64,000 bases of DNA from Xanthostigma xanthostigma (taxonomy: Eukaryota; Arthropoda; Insecta; Raphidioptera; Raphidiidae), in contig OY754469.1 of the NCBI GenBank assembly GCA_963575645.1, positions 39,328,753-39,392,752 on the forward strand. The letters are read 5' to 3'. This document shows positions 54,301 to 63,711 of the stretch, piece by piece (position 1 is the first letter of the stretch; the number at the start of each line of letters is the position of its first letter). A model generated the notes under the pieces. That model was not told the DNA's origin, made no database searches, and saw only the letters and a list, made by a program, of their open reading frames with translations. A program made the translations under genes and the position numbers.

Positions 54301-57300
54301 TAAATATCGTCGTTGGTTCTGTAATAGCTCATATGTGCATAGTTGGCAGGTTTTACGTTTTTTAGATAAAAAGATTCAGGAAACGGAGCTCTATACACTA
54401 TATAGTAATACCTCATATGTGCAAAAACTGAATTAAAATACTTTAATTTATTATATTGCAAACCTCCTAATCAAATAATTCCTCCCATGTGCCAATAAAT
54501 CCGAAATTTACGTTAAATATTTTTTAAGAAAATACCTCGTCTTAATTGAACATGTTATAGTGAAGATAAGTATGAATTAGAAATACACCTCTGAAATTGC
54601 TAGTTTCTTACATCCATTATTGAAATAAACACTTATTGGCCTTTCCTGCAAATATTTACTTTTTGCACATAGAAGGTATTACAGAACCAACGACGATATT
54701 CTATTTTCAAATATATTTTCTAACACTTTCCAAGCCTCCTTTTCCTAACAACCACTCCGTCCTAGATCTAAAGTTTCGCAGATATTAACTTTAAATTTAT
54801 ACCTCCGGTCATCCTGAGAAGACGGAACCCCGTCTTCCACATTAGTTGCACTTGCACAATAATAATAAATTTGCCAAATGACGCACAAAAAATTTGGCAA
54901 ATTTCTTAACTCAGATCCGTTCTTTTTTTAGGTCTTATTATATCAGTGCCGTTTTTGATTATCACGATTGTAATTTATGTAAAACTTCCTGAATTAAACG
55001 ACCTTCAAGGGAAATGTCTTTCGTTATATTCCGGATGTCTAGCCGTCGCGTTTTCGGCTCTTGCTTTTAACAAGATGGCTCCGGTCACGTTGCCAGATAG
55101 AATTTGCGTCACAGTGGGTAAGTCCTAAATACAGTACGGTCCCTTTCACAGATCCTTTTTTCGCGCGTGCACTCAAGTATCAATCGTTGCCGGTTGAGAT
55201 TTCGACCGGTCGAACGTGTCTCGGCCGGATCGCTGGCCATACTTGTCATTGTAAAATGCGTTGTATGATATCAGTTTGGTTCACTCTAAAAGAGTGCAGA
55301 GTAATAAATCATTTTTGACAGATTGCCGTGGTACCATGGATCAGGTATCCTAACCTTCTTTTAAATAATTCCTAAATTCAGGTTAACTTTAAGGCTATTC
55401 GGAACGTTGTCTATTTCGCCCGGGTGCAAATTTTATATATTATAGATAAGTTGTTCTCATGTTTTTGGCGGACACAGAGATAAACACTCACGTGAGAAAC
55501 TTGTATTATATAATTATGTTCAGTAAAGGGGATTCATTACGATTTGCACCCGGCCAAAGACAGGACGGACAGTTATTATAGCCCCAAACCATCCCTAAGA
55601 AATAAGCTATCAAATGGTAAAAAACGCATTCAGTATAGTTCTCTTGTTTAGCAGTCACATAGATGGGAACGAAAATTTAGCTTGACGTTCAAAGTTTATT
55701 GGTTATTTTAGCTGAATTTGGGAATGATTGAAAAAAAGGCTTCGACTCCTTTGTACCATTGGAATCGGCACAAAAACTTCAAGTCAAAATGATTTTTTAC
55801 TCTTCTACATTATTTTAGGATGGACTATAAAAATAGGCCGGTTGCAGTATCGTAAAGAACGACAAAACTATGACATTGACAAAAAATGAATAAAAAACGC
55901 GTTATACATGAAAAAAAAGTGATACGTCTTTTTTTTTTCAGCGAGAATAATTCAATTTTCCTTCGTTTCCTGTTTCTTCTGGTTAAATTCGATGTGCATA
56001 GAAACCTGGTTAAATGTCAAGTAAGTTAGAGCTTACACAAGGCGTTACAGTTCAAATACTTTTTGAGTCTATCGGTACCAAGTTTAAGTGCCTGATTGTT
56101 AAAAGACCACGCACAACCCTTATGGGATTTGGTTCTCGGTTAAATTGATCGTAAATGGTTTTATTTTGAGTTTTAAAAGTCGCTAAGAAAAAGTGTCCAT
56201 GGGCGCATAGTCTAAAAACCAATAGATTTTTAGCTACAGATATGTTTAGCGAGATTTTAGATATAGGGATATCCATTGAATTTACAATCTTAAAAAATCC
56301 TAAGCTCTAGAAATATGTTTTCGAGTGCACTAAATCCGGATTATTTTATACAGGATGACATCTTCCAACATCACCTAGTTTTTGACTATTTTTCTATTTC
56401 TAAACAAAAAACCCAAAAGTTGAACATGAACATGTTTGTGAATTCAATGGATATTCCTATATCTAAAATCTCGCTAAACATATCTGTAGCTAAAAATCTA
56501 TTGGTTTTTAGGCTATGGGTCCATGGACACTTCTTCTTAGTGACCTTTAAACTACAAAATAAAACAATTTTCGATCAATTTAAGCGAGTACCAGTTCGAT
56601 AAGGTTTGTGTGAAGTCCTTTACGCAGTGCAGTGTTTGTTGATAAAAGGATATTTTTAATTCTTGTAGATATTATTTGAAAAAGGACTCGACGCCGGAAG
56701 AACAAAGAAGACGATTTTTTTGGTATTCGATTTGCTCATGGTCCTTTCCGTTATTATTGATTATCGTTACGTTAATTTTGGAGCACTGTCCGTTTCTTCC
56801 AGAGTCGATAACTAAACCCCACATTTGTGGTCAAAAAAAATGTTGGTTTGATTGTAAGTGTGCATCGTTTCCATAATATTGGTGGTTTTAAAAAAATTAG
56901 CATTCTGTCAAAACTACACTGTTATTCATTAAGGATATTTTTGATCGCTAGGTCGTGATGTTTGACATAAAATAAAAAAAAAAAACGGGTCGCAGTGCCA
57001 AACCCTGCCGACGATATAGTGTATTTGCTAATTACTGCCTGTATTATTATGTGACCTTAAGTTTGTTTTCGGACAAAATAAAAAATTTACTCAAATACAT
57101 CCCTTAGGATAATTTTTTTTCTAAATTTCTATATTATTACCAACTCAACATTGGTACCAAATTAAATACACCATTCAGTAAGTAATTCACTATCAGGAAA
57201 CTATAGTAGGTATACCTACGTGTTCATAAAATTTGTAAGTACGGTCCTGTCATTATTTTTTTCAATAATGTTACCAATTCAACATCAGCTGCGCCAAATT

Positions 57301-60300
57301 ATATATAGTATCCTTCAGAAAGTAAATTCTTGGTATCAGAAATTTGTTTTTTCGTAAAATTTGTAAATCCGGTTCTGTCAGGCCGATTTTATTAAAATTG
57401 TGGTAGCACATTTTAATAATTAATAAAAGGTTACATTTCAATTTTGAAACGATTCGGAGAAATTTTGCAGTATTTTTGGGCCCAAAAACATTTTCAACTC
57501 CTAAAAACCACCCTTAATGTGATCCGATTGGGCCCATTTTAAACAGGTCCTGTTCAATTTTGAAACGATTTTTTAGAATTTTTTCAACCCCTAAAAATTA
57601 CCTTTAAAATTAAACGATTGACCCCAAAATCTAATCAGATCTAAGTCTCAATAAACCCTTTCGAATGCCGCAAACCTGATCTCAATCCCGCGCGTTGCTT
57701 GATACTTCGTTCTAAAGATATATCGTACGACAAAAATCTGTTTAAATACACTGCACACATAGCTACGAACGTGCATTCAAAAATAATCAGAATAGCTTCT
57801 TAGTACCTCAAAACGTCGAGATTCTATGAAATATTTTTGAATTATTATTTTTAAATTTTGCACCCATGATTCTATCATACAAACATCACATAATATTAAG
57901 GTAAGTAACCCAAATATGGGCACCCCTAAACATTTTGTTGATTAATAGCTTTGTTATTCAAGATTAAACTAAAAAAAAAAAATACGTTTGTTCTTGAGGT
58001 CATAACGAATACAGAATCATAGACAAAATTTGCAAAAACCATTTTTATATTTTCAAAAAATCACACATAAAAAAATTAATCAGGTGTCCATATTAAGAGC
58101 ATCATGTTCTAAATAGGGGCACCATAAAAAAATTTAAAAAGAAACAATTTAATACCGAAAACGATATTAATATTAATTAAAAGAAACTTGAAAACTTGCG
58201 ATATTAAAAAAAAAGTTTAAGTTGCACAATTAAATTTTAGTCATCTTCGGCTCAGTCCACAGCATTCTTCGTGAACCCAAGTCTGGCAAACGGCACACTG
58301 CCTCATGTCTTTCTGATCATCTTCCTTGCAAAGGGTACAGTACAAAGATTCTTTCTGAGGAATTGAAATGCCACTGCACGTTGCTTTATTTAATTTGACG
58401 CTTTGTTGTTTGGACTGAGGTGCTTTTTGCTTGGTAATTGAGGCACTGCCCATATTTAGAAGTCACTCTAGTGCCCATATTTTGGACATGCCATTACTTA
58501 AAAGTTTCGAAGCACACATTCATAATACAGAAATAAATTTAAATGTCTATAGGACCACTTCAAAGTAGAGCTCCTCAGTTTCAATTTCGTGTATAGTAAC
58601 AATTAATTTTGGTACAAATTCCTTACAAAATAAATTAAAACCTACTTATCGAAAATTACAACCTCACTTTTAACATGTGACATCTTCCGATTAAAAATAT
58701 TTCTGATTGCCTTCTAGCGAGTAATGGCGGAATTTTTTGTATATTCGCAGTTGTCTGAGATCCCTGCTAAGACGCATGATGCCATCTTTTGCATAAGGTA
58801 CCTTATATTATTATAAAAAACGATAATACGTAGATATATAAAATAGAATATAATAATAAAAAAAATAATAAAATAGATTTACCTTATGTATGCAGATGAA
58901 CCTGACACATAACAGTACACAGCTGTTAGCTCCAACCACTTTAAATTATTAGAAAAACGAAGATATATATTAACAGGCAAAATCAATATATAAGAATCTG
59001 TTAGAGATTTAGCACAGAAAAGAATCTCTAACGAGATTCTTCGATATAAATAAAATATAGTTGTTCATAAAACGAAACTCGATGTGCCCAAATTTTGACG
59101 TAGAAAACGCTAAATTTTGACGTCAAAAAAAAAAAACTTTGCGGACTATTCACAAATTTCCTCAAAAATGCGTAAAAAAAATGGAACTACTTTTCGTCTT
59201 TCACTGTCATTTTTTTAATCTAACCAATCAGAAATCACATATACACGTCATAGCAACTGGTGTAGAATTACCATATATTACTATCCCACTTTGTATACAC
59301 GACCCCTAAATTGAATTTTTAAGAACTACCCCCAAACGCCTTCCCCTTTTCACTGTACAAAAAAAAACCGCCACTGCATCGACACGACCCCGTAATTGTT
59401 TTTTAAAGAACTCCCCCCAAACGCCTCCCCCTTTTCACTGCGCAAATAAAAATTATTTATGAAAAAAATCCGCATTTAAAATGGCTAATAACACTGTTAA
59501 GTTATATAAAATAATAATTGTGTATTTCCAATGGATATTTTGCACACCGAGTTATTCTATTCTAACCTTATCTAAGATGTTTAAATAAGAAATAAAAGAA
59601 ATACGATTTTATTTAAGACGAAACAATATTTTTTAATCACAAAACAATAATAACTCACGTCGCAGTGCCAAGCCCTGCCGACAATATAGTGTGACTTTTG
59701 TAGGAAATTTCAAAATCAGGTGATATGAAATGATATACAAAATTCTCAAATCAAACAATTAATATATTTATTACAATAACCGATCGCGTACACATTTTAA
59801 TAAATTCTGATAGTCTTTTACAAAAATATCTACGAATTTATAAATCGTGTTGCGTAACATTACTTCATTAGATTTGGGTGTCATAAACAGGGCAGTTTCA
59901 ACATGTAGATACAGCAGTTCGAAATAAATGGATTTCCCACACTTTCTTGTGTAAACTTGACTTTGTTTTTGGCCAAAGTAAAAAAAAAATTTTTTTCAAT
60001 TGCAATATTATGTCAATCCAACATCTGCACCAAATTAAATACACTTCAATAAAAAAATTCATATTCGCGCAAACTAGCGTTTTTTTTAGAAATTTGTAAG
60101 TCTGGTCCTGCCTAGTAAATTTTTGTTTAAATTTTAGCAGCACATTTTAATCTATACTGAAGCGTAAAATTTCAAATTTAATAATAATAATAATAAATAA
60201 TAAATTTAATATTCAATTAAAACATACATAAAATAAAATTATCGTAATCTTACTTAAGTTCTTAAAAACAACTAGTCCGTAAGAAACAATACCTTAAATT

Positions 60301-62916
60301 AAGTACGAAACTGTAGAGTGAAGTAAGAAAGTAATTAATTATTTATTATTTTTATACAACTATAGATTGTCAATTACTCCTTTTATAGTGTTGTAATTAA
60401 ATTGTACCCAATTGTTTAAATTAGCTTTATTTAAGGTCTCTTTGAAACGATTATGAAATTTTTTTCGGTATTTTTGGGCCCAAAAACTTTTTCAATCGCT
60501 AAATTCCACCCTTAAAATAATCCGATCGGGCTCATTTTAAATTAGCTTCGTGCGGTAATGAATCCTAACATGTGGACCAAATTTAATTTAAATCGATTCA
60601 GTCTGTCGAGAAAATAGTGCCAAATTGTCCGACTGACGCCAATAGTGTAAATGCAATAATATGGCAAATACACTAAAAAGTATTGTGCAGCCGTCTTTAG
60701 TGCTCGACGAAAAAATCCAATGACATTTTTACGCGGATCGCTGGGTGATCGTTTTACCATTATGTCATAAAAGAATAATAATTCACGCAATAGATACATA
60801 TAGCCTACTGTCGTGTTCTCATTTATTTTAATGGAAATAGTATGTCAAATAAATAAAATTGTCGACCAATTTTTTTTAGACTATACAGGGTGAGTTTTAA
60901 ATTGATGCTTTTTTTTACAGCGTGTAAAAATCAAATAGACGAGCAAATATTTCAAATAGTTTTTTTATCAAAACTCAAAAATAAGAGAGAAACAGCCTTT
61001 CGAAGTTTAAATAAATTTTATTAAATTTTCTTTAATTTTGAGGTCGGTCCTGGGGTTATATTATGTCACTAATCACTATGGAAATAAGTTGTTATTATCA
61101 AGTATGTGTATTGTTCTGTTTTTGACAACTTCGAACAATTTCTGTGAATACTTGATAATAATAACATATTTCCATAGTGACATAATAATATAACCCCAGG
61201 ACCGACCTCAAAATTAAAGAAAATTTAATAAAATTTATTTAAACTTCGAAAGGCTGTTTCTCTCTTATTTTTGAGTTTTGATAAAAAAACTATTTGAAAT
61301 ATTTGCTCGTCTATTTGATTTTTACACGCTGTAAAAAAAAAGCATCAACTTAAAACTCATCCTGTATAGGTATATTGACAAAAAACAATTTTATTTATTT
61401 GAAGGGTTCTATTCAGACGTTAATCAAAGATTTGGAAATATTATGTATTATAAAAATTAATAAATGTATTTTTATATAGCTGTACGCAAGGCTCATTTAA
61501 TATTTGGTACGTATTTAAAATATCCTAGGTGCCCTTCATTTGTTACGTAAGAGCTTAAGCCGTGTTCACACGTGGCAGTTAAAATGTTCATTATGACTGG
61601 TTCATTTTTTCTGACTGCTTTTCACTGAACAAATCGTTCACACAGTTCAATGAAAATATGAACTGAAACTGAAAATGAATCGGTAGTAGACAAGTAACAC
61701 TCGTGTTGTCTATATTGGTCCAAAAATGGTTCAATATAATCATCACGCCACTTAAAAACCATTTAAAAAAATGTAGGAGTAAAAAAAAATGAACTATATC
61801 GACACCCGACACGAGTTCACACGTTTAAATGACAAAAAGTAGAAATATTTTCTAAATGACTGAAAACAAATATTAATGTTTCATTGTTAGTAGAAGTTTT
61901 ATTCCAAAAATATATTTATTTATATATTTATTTTTCGAAACGTTGGCCACAAGCGATACACTGGTAAAGCTTATTTTCAATTGTTCCTCAACCAAATAAA
62001 TCTCCTTCAATTAATGTTTCAGTCATACTGAAACAGGTGTTCACAGTCACACGTTCATAACTTGTTCAGTGTTGATGAATCAGTCATAATGAACATTTTA
62101 ACTGACGCTTGTGAATACGGGCTTTAGTAAGAGGAGAGAAGAGTCTTGAAAACTGATTACGTAAAATTTTATTTTTTCTAAATTGTCCACGACTATTGCC
62201 TTAATCACTCGTAATTAATTAATAACGATCGGATTTTTTTCAATGATTTTCTTTAATTCAAAATCCTGCCAGAAAGAGGCAAATTTAAATATTGTTAGAT
62301 CCATTTCCTGTTAACGTTCTAAGTGCATTTTTCAGCCACAAAAGATGAGCTGCCTTATTTTTATGCACCAATAGCAACGATAATTTGCGTAAATATGATA
62401 CTATTTATATTGACGGCTAAGGAATTGGCTGGTACCATAACAAACACAAAGGAAATCGTCAGAGATGCCGGCAACCAGCCAGAACGGTTTATTGACAGTT
62501 TGGATTTCAAATTCAGATGGAGGAAGTATAAAAAACTGTAAGTAAATAATACATGGCGAGGCCGATCGGATCAGACCAAACTGATACAGTTTGGTCTGAT
62601 TGGCCGGAATTTTTTTTTTATTTCCAGATTCCGTCTGTACAGCCTTCTCTTCACTGTGATGGGACTTAACTGGTCAGTGGAAATCTTGTCCTGCATGGTC
62701 GAAAACAAACAGAAGGCCATTTGGACAGTGTTCGACATTATTAATGCGATGCAAGGCGTCATCATTTTTGGCATATTTGTGTGTCAGAGGAGCGTCAGGA
62801 AGTTAGTCATCCACAGAGTGAGAAGGGTTGTCAACAAAAAAGAGGAACACAAGAACATGGCGTGTTTTTCATGCAGGAGGAACACTTCTGCCAAAATACT
62901 CGGCTTGACCGACTAA
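51256..62916 (+). CDS. mthl: Methuselah-like G-protein-coupled receptor (8 exons, 493 aa)
   Basis: Exons are 51256-51369, 52512-52723, 53977-54191, 54932-55117, 55942-56020, 56669-56853, 62336-62537 and 62628-62916. All junctions are GT-AG and the phases join without a break into 493 residues, within the usual 450-550 of the Mth/Mthl family. Residues 1-24 look like a signal peptide. The ectodomain to about residue 180 has the family-like CC pair (51-52), further cysteines and three N-glycosylation sequons. Seven hydrophobic segments lie near 182-200, 209-230, 243-266, 285-306, 340-363, 400-422 and 432-455. Family landmarks are GKCLSLYSG after TM1, CFFWLNSMC in TM3, RFFWYS before TM4, CWFD in the second extracellular loop, MGLNW in TM6 and DIINAMQGV in TM7. 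Known members are plasma-membrane receptors tied to lifespan, stress and development in Drosophila; the ligand here cannot be inferred. The subfamily number is unresolved. The start is the only ATG giving a signal peptide with an in-phase donor; a 5' UTR exon further upstream remains possible. Confidence 0.93.
51411..51683. mobile_element. hAT-type miniature element in mthl intron 1
   Basis: Inverted ends CACGAAGACTGTAAC and CACAAAGTCTGTAAC enclose 273 bp. Perfect 8-bp TSDs ATCCCTAC stand at 51403-51410 and 51684-51691. An 8-bp TSD fits the hAT superfamily. A 79-codon reading frame running through it has no family resemblance and is taken as chance. Confidence 0.8.
51902..52377. mobile_element. 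hAT miniature element in mthl intron 1
   Basis: The ends CAGTGCCGG and CCGGCACTG are inverted repeats, flanked by perfect 8-bp TSDs CTTCTTTT (51894-51901 and 52378-52385). After the left end comes a GGCAACTGCCTAGGGGCCCC tract typical of a widespread animal hAT group. No transposase is present. Confidence 0.88.
52512..52723 (+). CDS. mthl: mthl exon 2: Methuselah-type ectodomain
   Basis: This exon encodes residues 39-108 plus two bases of codon 109, between the acceptor TTTTAG and the donor GTAAGT. It contains IPKCCGKFEKLV and FNKTFCK, the CC-then-C pattern seen at the start of Mth/Mthl ectodomains, and sequons at N63 and N84. No stop falls in this frame. Confidence 0.88.
53186..53848. mobile_element. 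Long-TIR element nested in the intron 2 repeat
   Basis: Inverted arms of about 100 bp begin GACCAGTAATTGCTTGTG and end as its approximate complement (CAAGCAATTACCGGTC). The arms match through CCTCTCGG and CGCATTTCCGA. Its point of entry is visible by comparison with the copy at 21066-21225, which lacks it. A hAT element interrupts its centre. Superfamily undetermined. Confidence 0.65.
53436..53682. mobile_element. hAT miniature element, innermost of three nested repeats
   Basis: The ends CATAGGCGTAG and CTACGCCAATG are near-inverted. Perfect 8-bp TSDs ACAATAAA lie at 53428-53435 and 53683-53690. A poly-G tract follows the left end and a CCCCCC tract precedes the right end, a pattern common in short hAT elements. 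Confidence 0.87.
53977..54191 (+). CDS. mthl: mthl exon 3: distal ectodomain
   Basis: This exon encodes residues 109-180 and the first base of codon 181. It carries YCLDF and FLCVPKPPEP, which resemble the membrane-proximal end of the Mth ectodomain, and an NST sequon. The acceptor is TTGCAG and the donor GTAAGT. The upstream intron is filled with three nested repeats. Confidence 0.9.
54303..54700. mobile_element. TIR miniature element in mthl intron 3
   Basis: AATATCGTCGTTGGTTCTGT at the left end is repeated in inverted orientation at the right end (54681-54700). Inside, a short motif like CCTCATATGTGCAAA recurs near 54328, 54411, 54482 and, inverted, 54660. No coding sequence. Superfamily not determined. 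Confidence 0.72.
54932..55117 (+). CDS. mthl: mthl exon 4: TM1 and TM2
   Basis: This exon encodes residues 181-242. TM1 (LIISVPFLIITIVIYV) is followed by the family-typical LNDLQGKCLSLYSGCLAVAF leading into TM2, then an extracellular loop ending DRICVTVG. It lies between a TTTTTTTAG acceptor and a GTAAGT donor. Confidence 0.95.
55399..55576. repeat. Short inverted repeat with CCCGGGTGCAAAT-type ends, intron 4
   Basis: GTCTATTTCGCCCGGGTGCA at the left is answered by TGCACCCGGCCAAAGAC at the right. The CCCGGGTGCA element resembles the 3' hairpin of the local Helitrons, so this may be two opposed Helitron ends. The rest of intron 4 shows nothing I recognise. Confidence 0.45.
55942..56020 (+). 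CDS. mthl: mthl exon 5: TM3
   Basis: This 79-base exon encodes residues 243-268: ARIIQFSFVSCFFWLNSMC, then IETWLNVK. The FFWLNSMC stretch is a strong signature of Mth-family TM3. The exon lies between a polypyrimidine acceptor ending TTTCAG and a GTAAGT donor. Confidence 0.94.
56052..56602. repeat. Foldback repeat in mthl intron 5
   Basis: The left arm (about 56100-56285) and right arm (about 56445-56600) are imperfect inverted copies. Reading frames on opposite strands therefore encode almost the same peptide (DIPISKISLNISVAKNLL). It fills nearly the whole 648-base intron. The peptide matches no family I know, so I treat it as a foldback transposon remnant. Confidence 0.7.
56669..56853 (+). 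CDS. mthl: mthl exon 6: TM4 and second extracellular loop
   Basis: This exon encodes residues 269-330. The basic second intracellular loop (EEQRRRFFWYS) is followed by TM4 (SFPLLLIIVTLIL) and an extracellular loop ending CGQKKCWFD, matching the Mth-family CWF motif. The donor GTAAGT opens the 5.5-kb intron 6. Confidence 0.95.
56988..57620. repeat. Dispersed repeat copy 1 in mthl intron 6
   Basis: It begins with GTCGCAGTGCCAAACCCTGC and contains CCAAATTAAATACAC and TTTTTGGGCCCAAAAAC landmarks. A second copy lies at 59658-60545 in the same orientation and a partial one at 40870-41170. No TIRs or coding frame seen. Confidence 0.55.
57890..59100 (-). mobile_element. Probable transposon remnant with PHD-like finger ORF, intron 6
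   Basis: The motif GTGCCCATATTT or a close variant recurs on both strands near 57912, 58118, 58448, 58470 and 59085, resembling subterminal binding sites. A cysteine-rich ORF lies inside. Ends and TSD are not defined. I infer a pogo-like element because PHD-type fingers are common C-terminal additions to insect pogo-like transposases. Confidence 0.4.
58241..58453 (-). CDS. Short PHD-type zinc-finger ORF, probably transposase tail
   Basis: The 70-residue frame ends in YCTLCKEDD then MRQCAVC then WVHEECCG. The spacing C-x2-C-x8-C-x2-C-x4-H-x2-C matches the first two-thirds of a PHD finger; the final C-x2-C pair is missing before the stop. The upstream half (GSASITKQKAPQSKQQ) is a polar linker. 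It lies antisense within intron 6 of the receptor gene. The apparent start codon falls inside one of the repeated GTGCCCATATTT motifs, so it is doubtful. Most likely a remnant of a transposase C-terminus; an independent small gene is less likely. Confidence 0.45.
   Translation of the reverse strand: MGSASITKQKAPQSKQQSVKLNKATCSGISIPQKESLYCTLCKEDDQKDMRQCAVCQTWVHEECCGLSRR
59658..60545. repeat. Dispersed repeat copy 2 in mthl intron 6
   Basis: It starts GTCGCAGTGCCAAGCCCTGC and ends near TTTTTGGGCCCAAAAAC, like the copy at 56988-57620. It is longer by several hundred bases of AT-rich sequence, so it is either interrupted or the other copy is internally deleted. Confidence 0.5.
60846..61433. mobile_element. 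Penelope-like inverted-arm repeat, interrupted, intron 6
   Basis: Arms AATAAATAAAATTGTCGACC and the inverted GGTTCTATTCAGACGTTAATC end are those of the family at 33160-33419. TSDs GGAAATAGTATGT (60833-60845) and GGAAATATTATGT (61434-61446) differ by one base. The loop has been replaced by a CAGGGTG element. Confidence 0.72.
60886..61364. mobile_element. CAGGGTG foldback element (Tc1/mariner-like ends)
   Basis: This 479-bp element begins CAGGGTGAGTTTTAA and ends with its complement. Arms of roughly 200 bp are nearly perfect, and TA dinucleotides flank both sides. Its twin at 44200-44678 is also 479 bp. No transposase. TA target and CAGGGTG-type ends suggest IS630/Tc1/mariner mobilisation. Confidence 0.75.
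61558..62123. mobile_element. TIR element with TTA target site, mthl intron 6
   Basis: The left end AGCCGTGTTCACACG and the right end CGTATTCACAAGC-type complement (566 bp apart) are flanked by TTA on both sides. A longer shared inverted stretch, CAGTTAAAATGTTCATTATG, lies just inside. A 3-bp TTA duplication suggests PIF/Harbinger. The piece 61938-61995 also resembles, in inverted form, 18660-18740. Confidence 0.65.
62336..62537 (+). CDS. mthl: mthl exon 7: TM5 and third intracellular loop
   Basis: This exon encodes residues 331-397. ELPYFYAPIATIICVNMILFILTA forms TM5. The remainder is a charged third intracellular loop containing DFKFRWRKYKKL. It is separated from exon 8 by an intron of only 90 bases that contains a perfect hairpin. 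Confidence 0.95.
62571..62599. promoter_or_regulatory. Perfect hairpin inside the 90-base intron 7 of mthl
   Basis: TCAGACCAAACTG, loop ATA, CAGTTTGGTCTGA: a 13-bp perfect stem. GGCC on each side could extend it. It lies between the donor (62538) and the polypyrimidine tract, so it would form in the pre-mRNA and could influence splicing. Confidence 0.6.
62628..62916 (+). CDS. mthl: mthl exon 8: TM6, TM7 and C-terminal tail
   Basis: This exon encodes residues 398-493 and the stop TAA. It carries FRLYSLLFTVMGLNWSVEIL (TM6) and FDIINAMQGVIIFGIFV (TM7), then a basic cytoplasmic tail with a CFSCRR cysteine pair and end GLTD. The conserved GLNW and NAMQG motifs are those of the Mth family. Confidence 0.95.
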
Positions 62917-62971
62917 TTTAGTCATAATTATTATTGTAACTATAGTTTATATATGTTTTTGTAAAACGTGC

Positions 62972-62977
62972 ATTAAA
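62972..62977 (+). promoter_or_regulatory. Probable ATTAAA polyadenylation signal of the mthl gene
   Basis: ATTAAA occurs 56 bases after the stop codon. It is the commonest variant of AATAAA and would give a very short 3' UTR. No AATAAA is nearer. Position is the only support. Confidence 0.45.
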
Positions 62978-63030
62978 AATGAATCATTACATTCAAGGAA
63001 AGTTGACTTTTTCATGCCAGTGACGGCACA

Positions 63031-63107
63031 AGGGCAGAAAGTTTGAGGTTCTTGCACGGCGCGTCATGATGCGCAGTTCAAGGCTCTCAAACTTTCTGCC
63101 AATGTGC
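63031..63107. repeat. Small inverted repeat downstream of mthl
   Basis: GGGCAGAAAGTTTGAG and CTCAAACTTTCTGCC flank about 45 bases. The same GGCAGAAAGT motif recurs at 63338 and, inverted, at 63699-63707 around the next MITE. Possibly a very short TIR element. Confidence 0.55.
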
Positions 63108-63352
63108 AGTGTGTACTATTTTTCTTCATACCTCGATCCAAAGTACGCTTATTAATTACATTAATTAATTACATAAAAACACGTATAAATTCGAAGCAAG
63201 CAGCTTTAAGATTATATGTAAAAACACGAATGACAGCTGTTCGCGACTATTGGCTGGCGGCAGTAGCAGCAGGTATCGGTGTACTTGATAACTATTTTTT
63301 CTTTATAGCCGGTACGTACATCTGACATCAATTTTAGGGCAGAAAGTCTAGC

Positions 63353-63667
63353 GTGCGCCACGAATCTAAAAGGCTCGAAAGTTAGATGAAATGCAGGCTT
63401 GCGCTTGTACAGTCTGTTGAAAAACAAACAAACTCGCAACTCAACAAAACTAAAATAACAATAACAACTTGACAATAGCGTACTCGACTGTACTTTAAAG
63501 CAGGAAAGCGACAAATGACAAAGGCAACGAGCGATCACGACCAATCACCGACGAGCGCACGTTTCGTGCACGTAGCTGCGAGGTGGTGGGAGTATCAACG
63601 GCTCTAAAATGTGCCTTTGCGACGCTGGTTGTGGCTAACTTCAGAACGTTTTAGATCCGTGGCGTGT
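63353..63667 (+). mobile_element. GCGCCACG-type miniature element, copy 3
   Basis: It has TIRs of the form GTGCGCCACGAATCTAAAAG and its approximate complement. The interior matches the elements at 10302-10609 (same orientation) and 42495-42776 (reverse). The apparent 110-residue reading frame on the minus strand exists only because the repeat interior is conserved. Confidence 0.8.
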
Positions 63668-63711
63668 ACTATAATCCCACCAATGCATAAATGTTACACT
63701 TTCTGCCTTAA

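Noticed and set aside
60542-60799. 85-codon minus-strand frame in mthl intron 6
   Set aside because: No family resemblance; antisense to an intron and next to a repeat; no supporting start or splice context.
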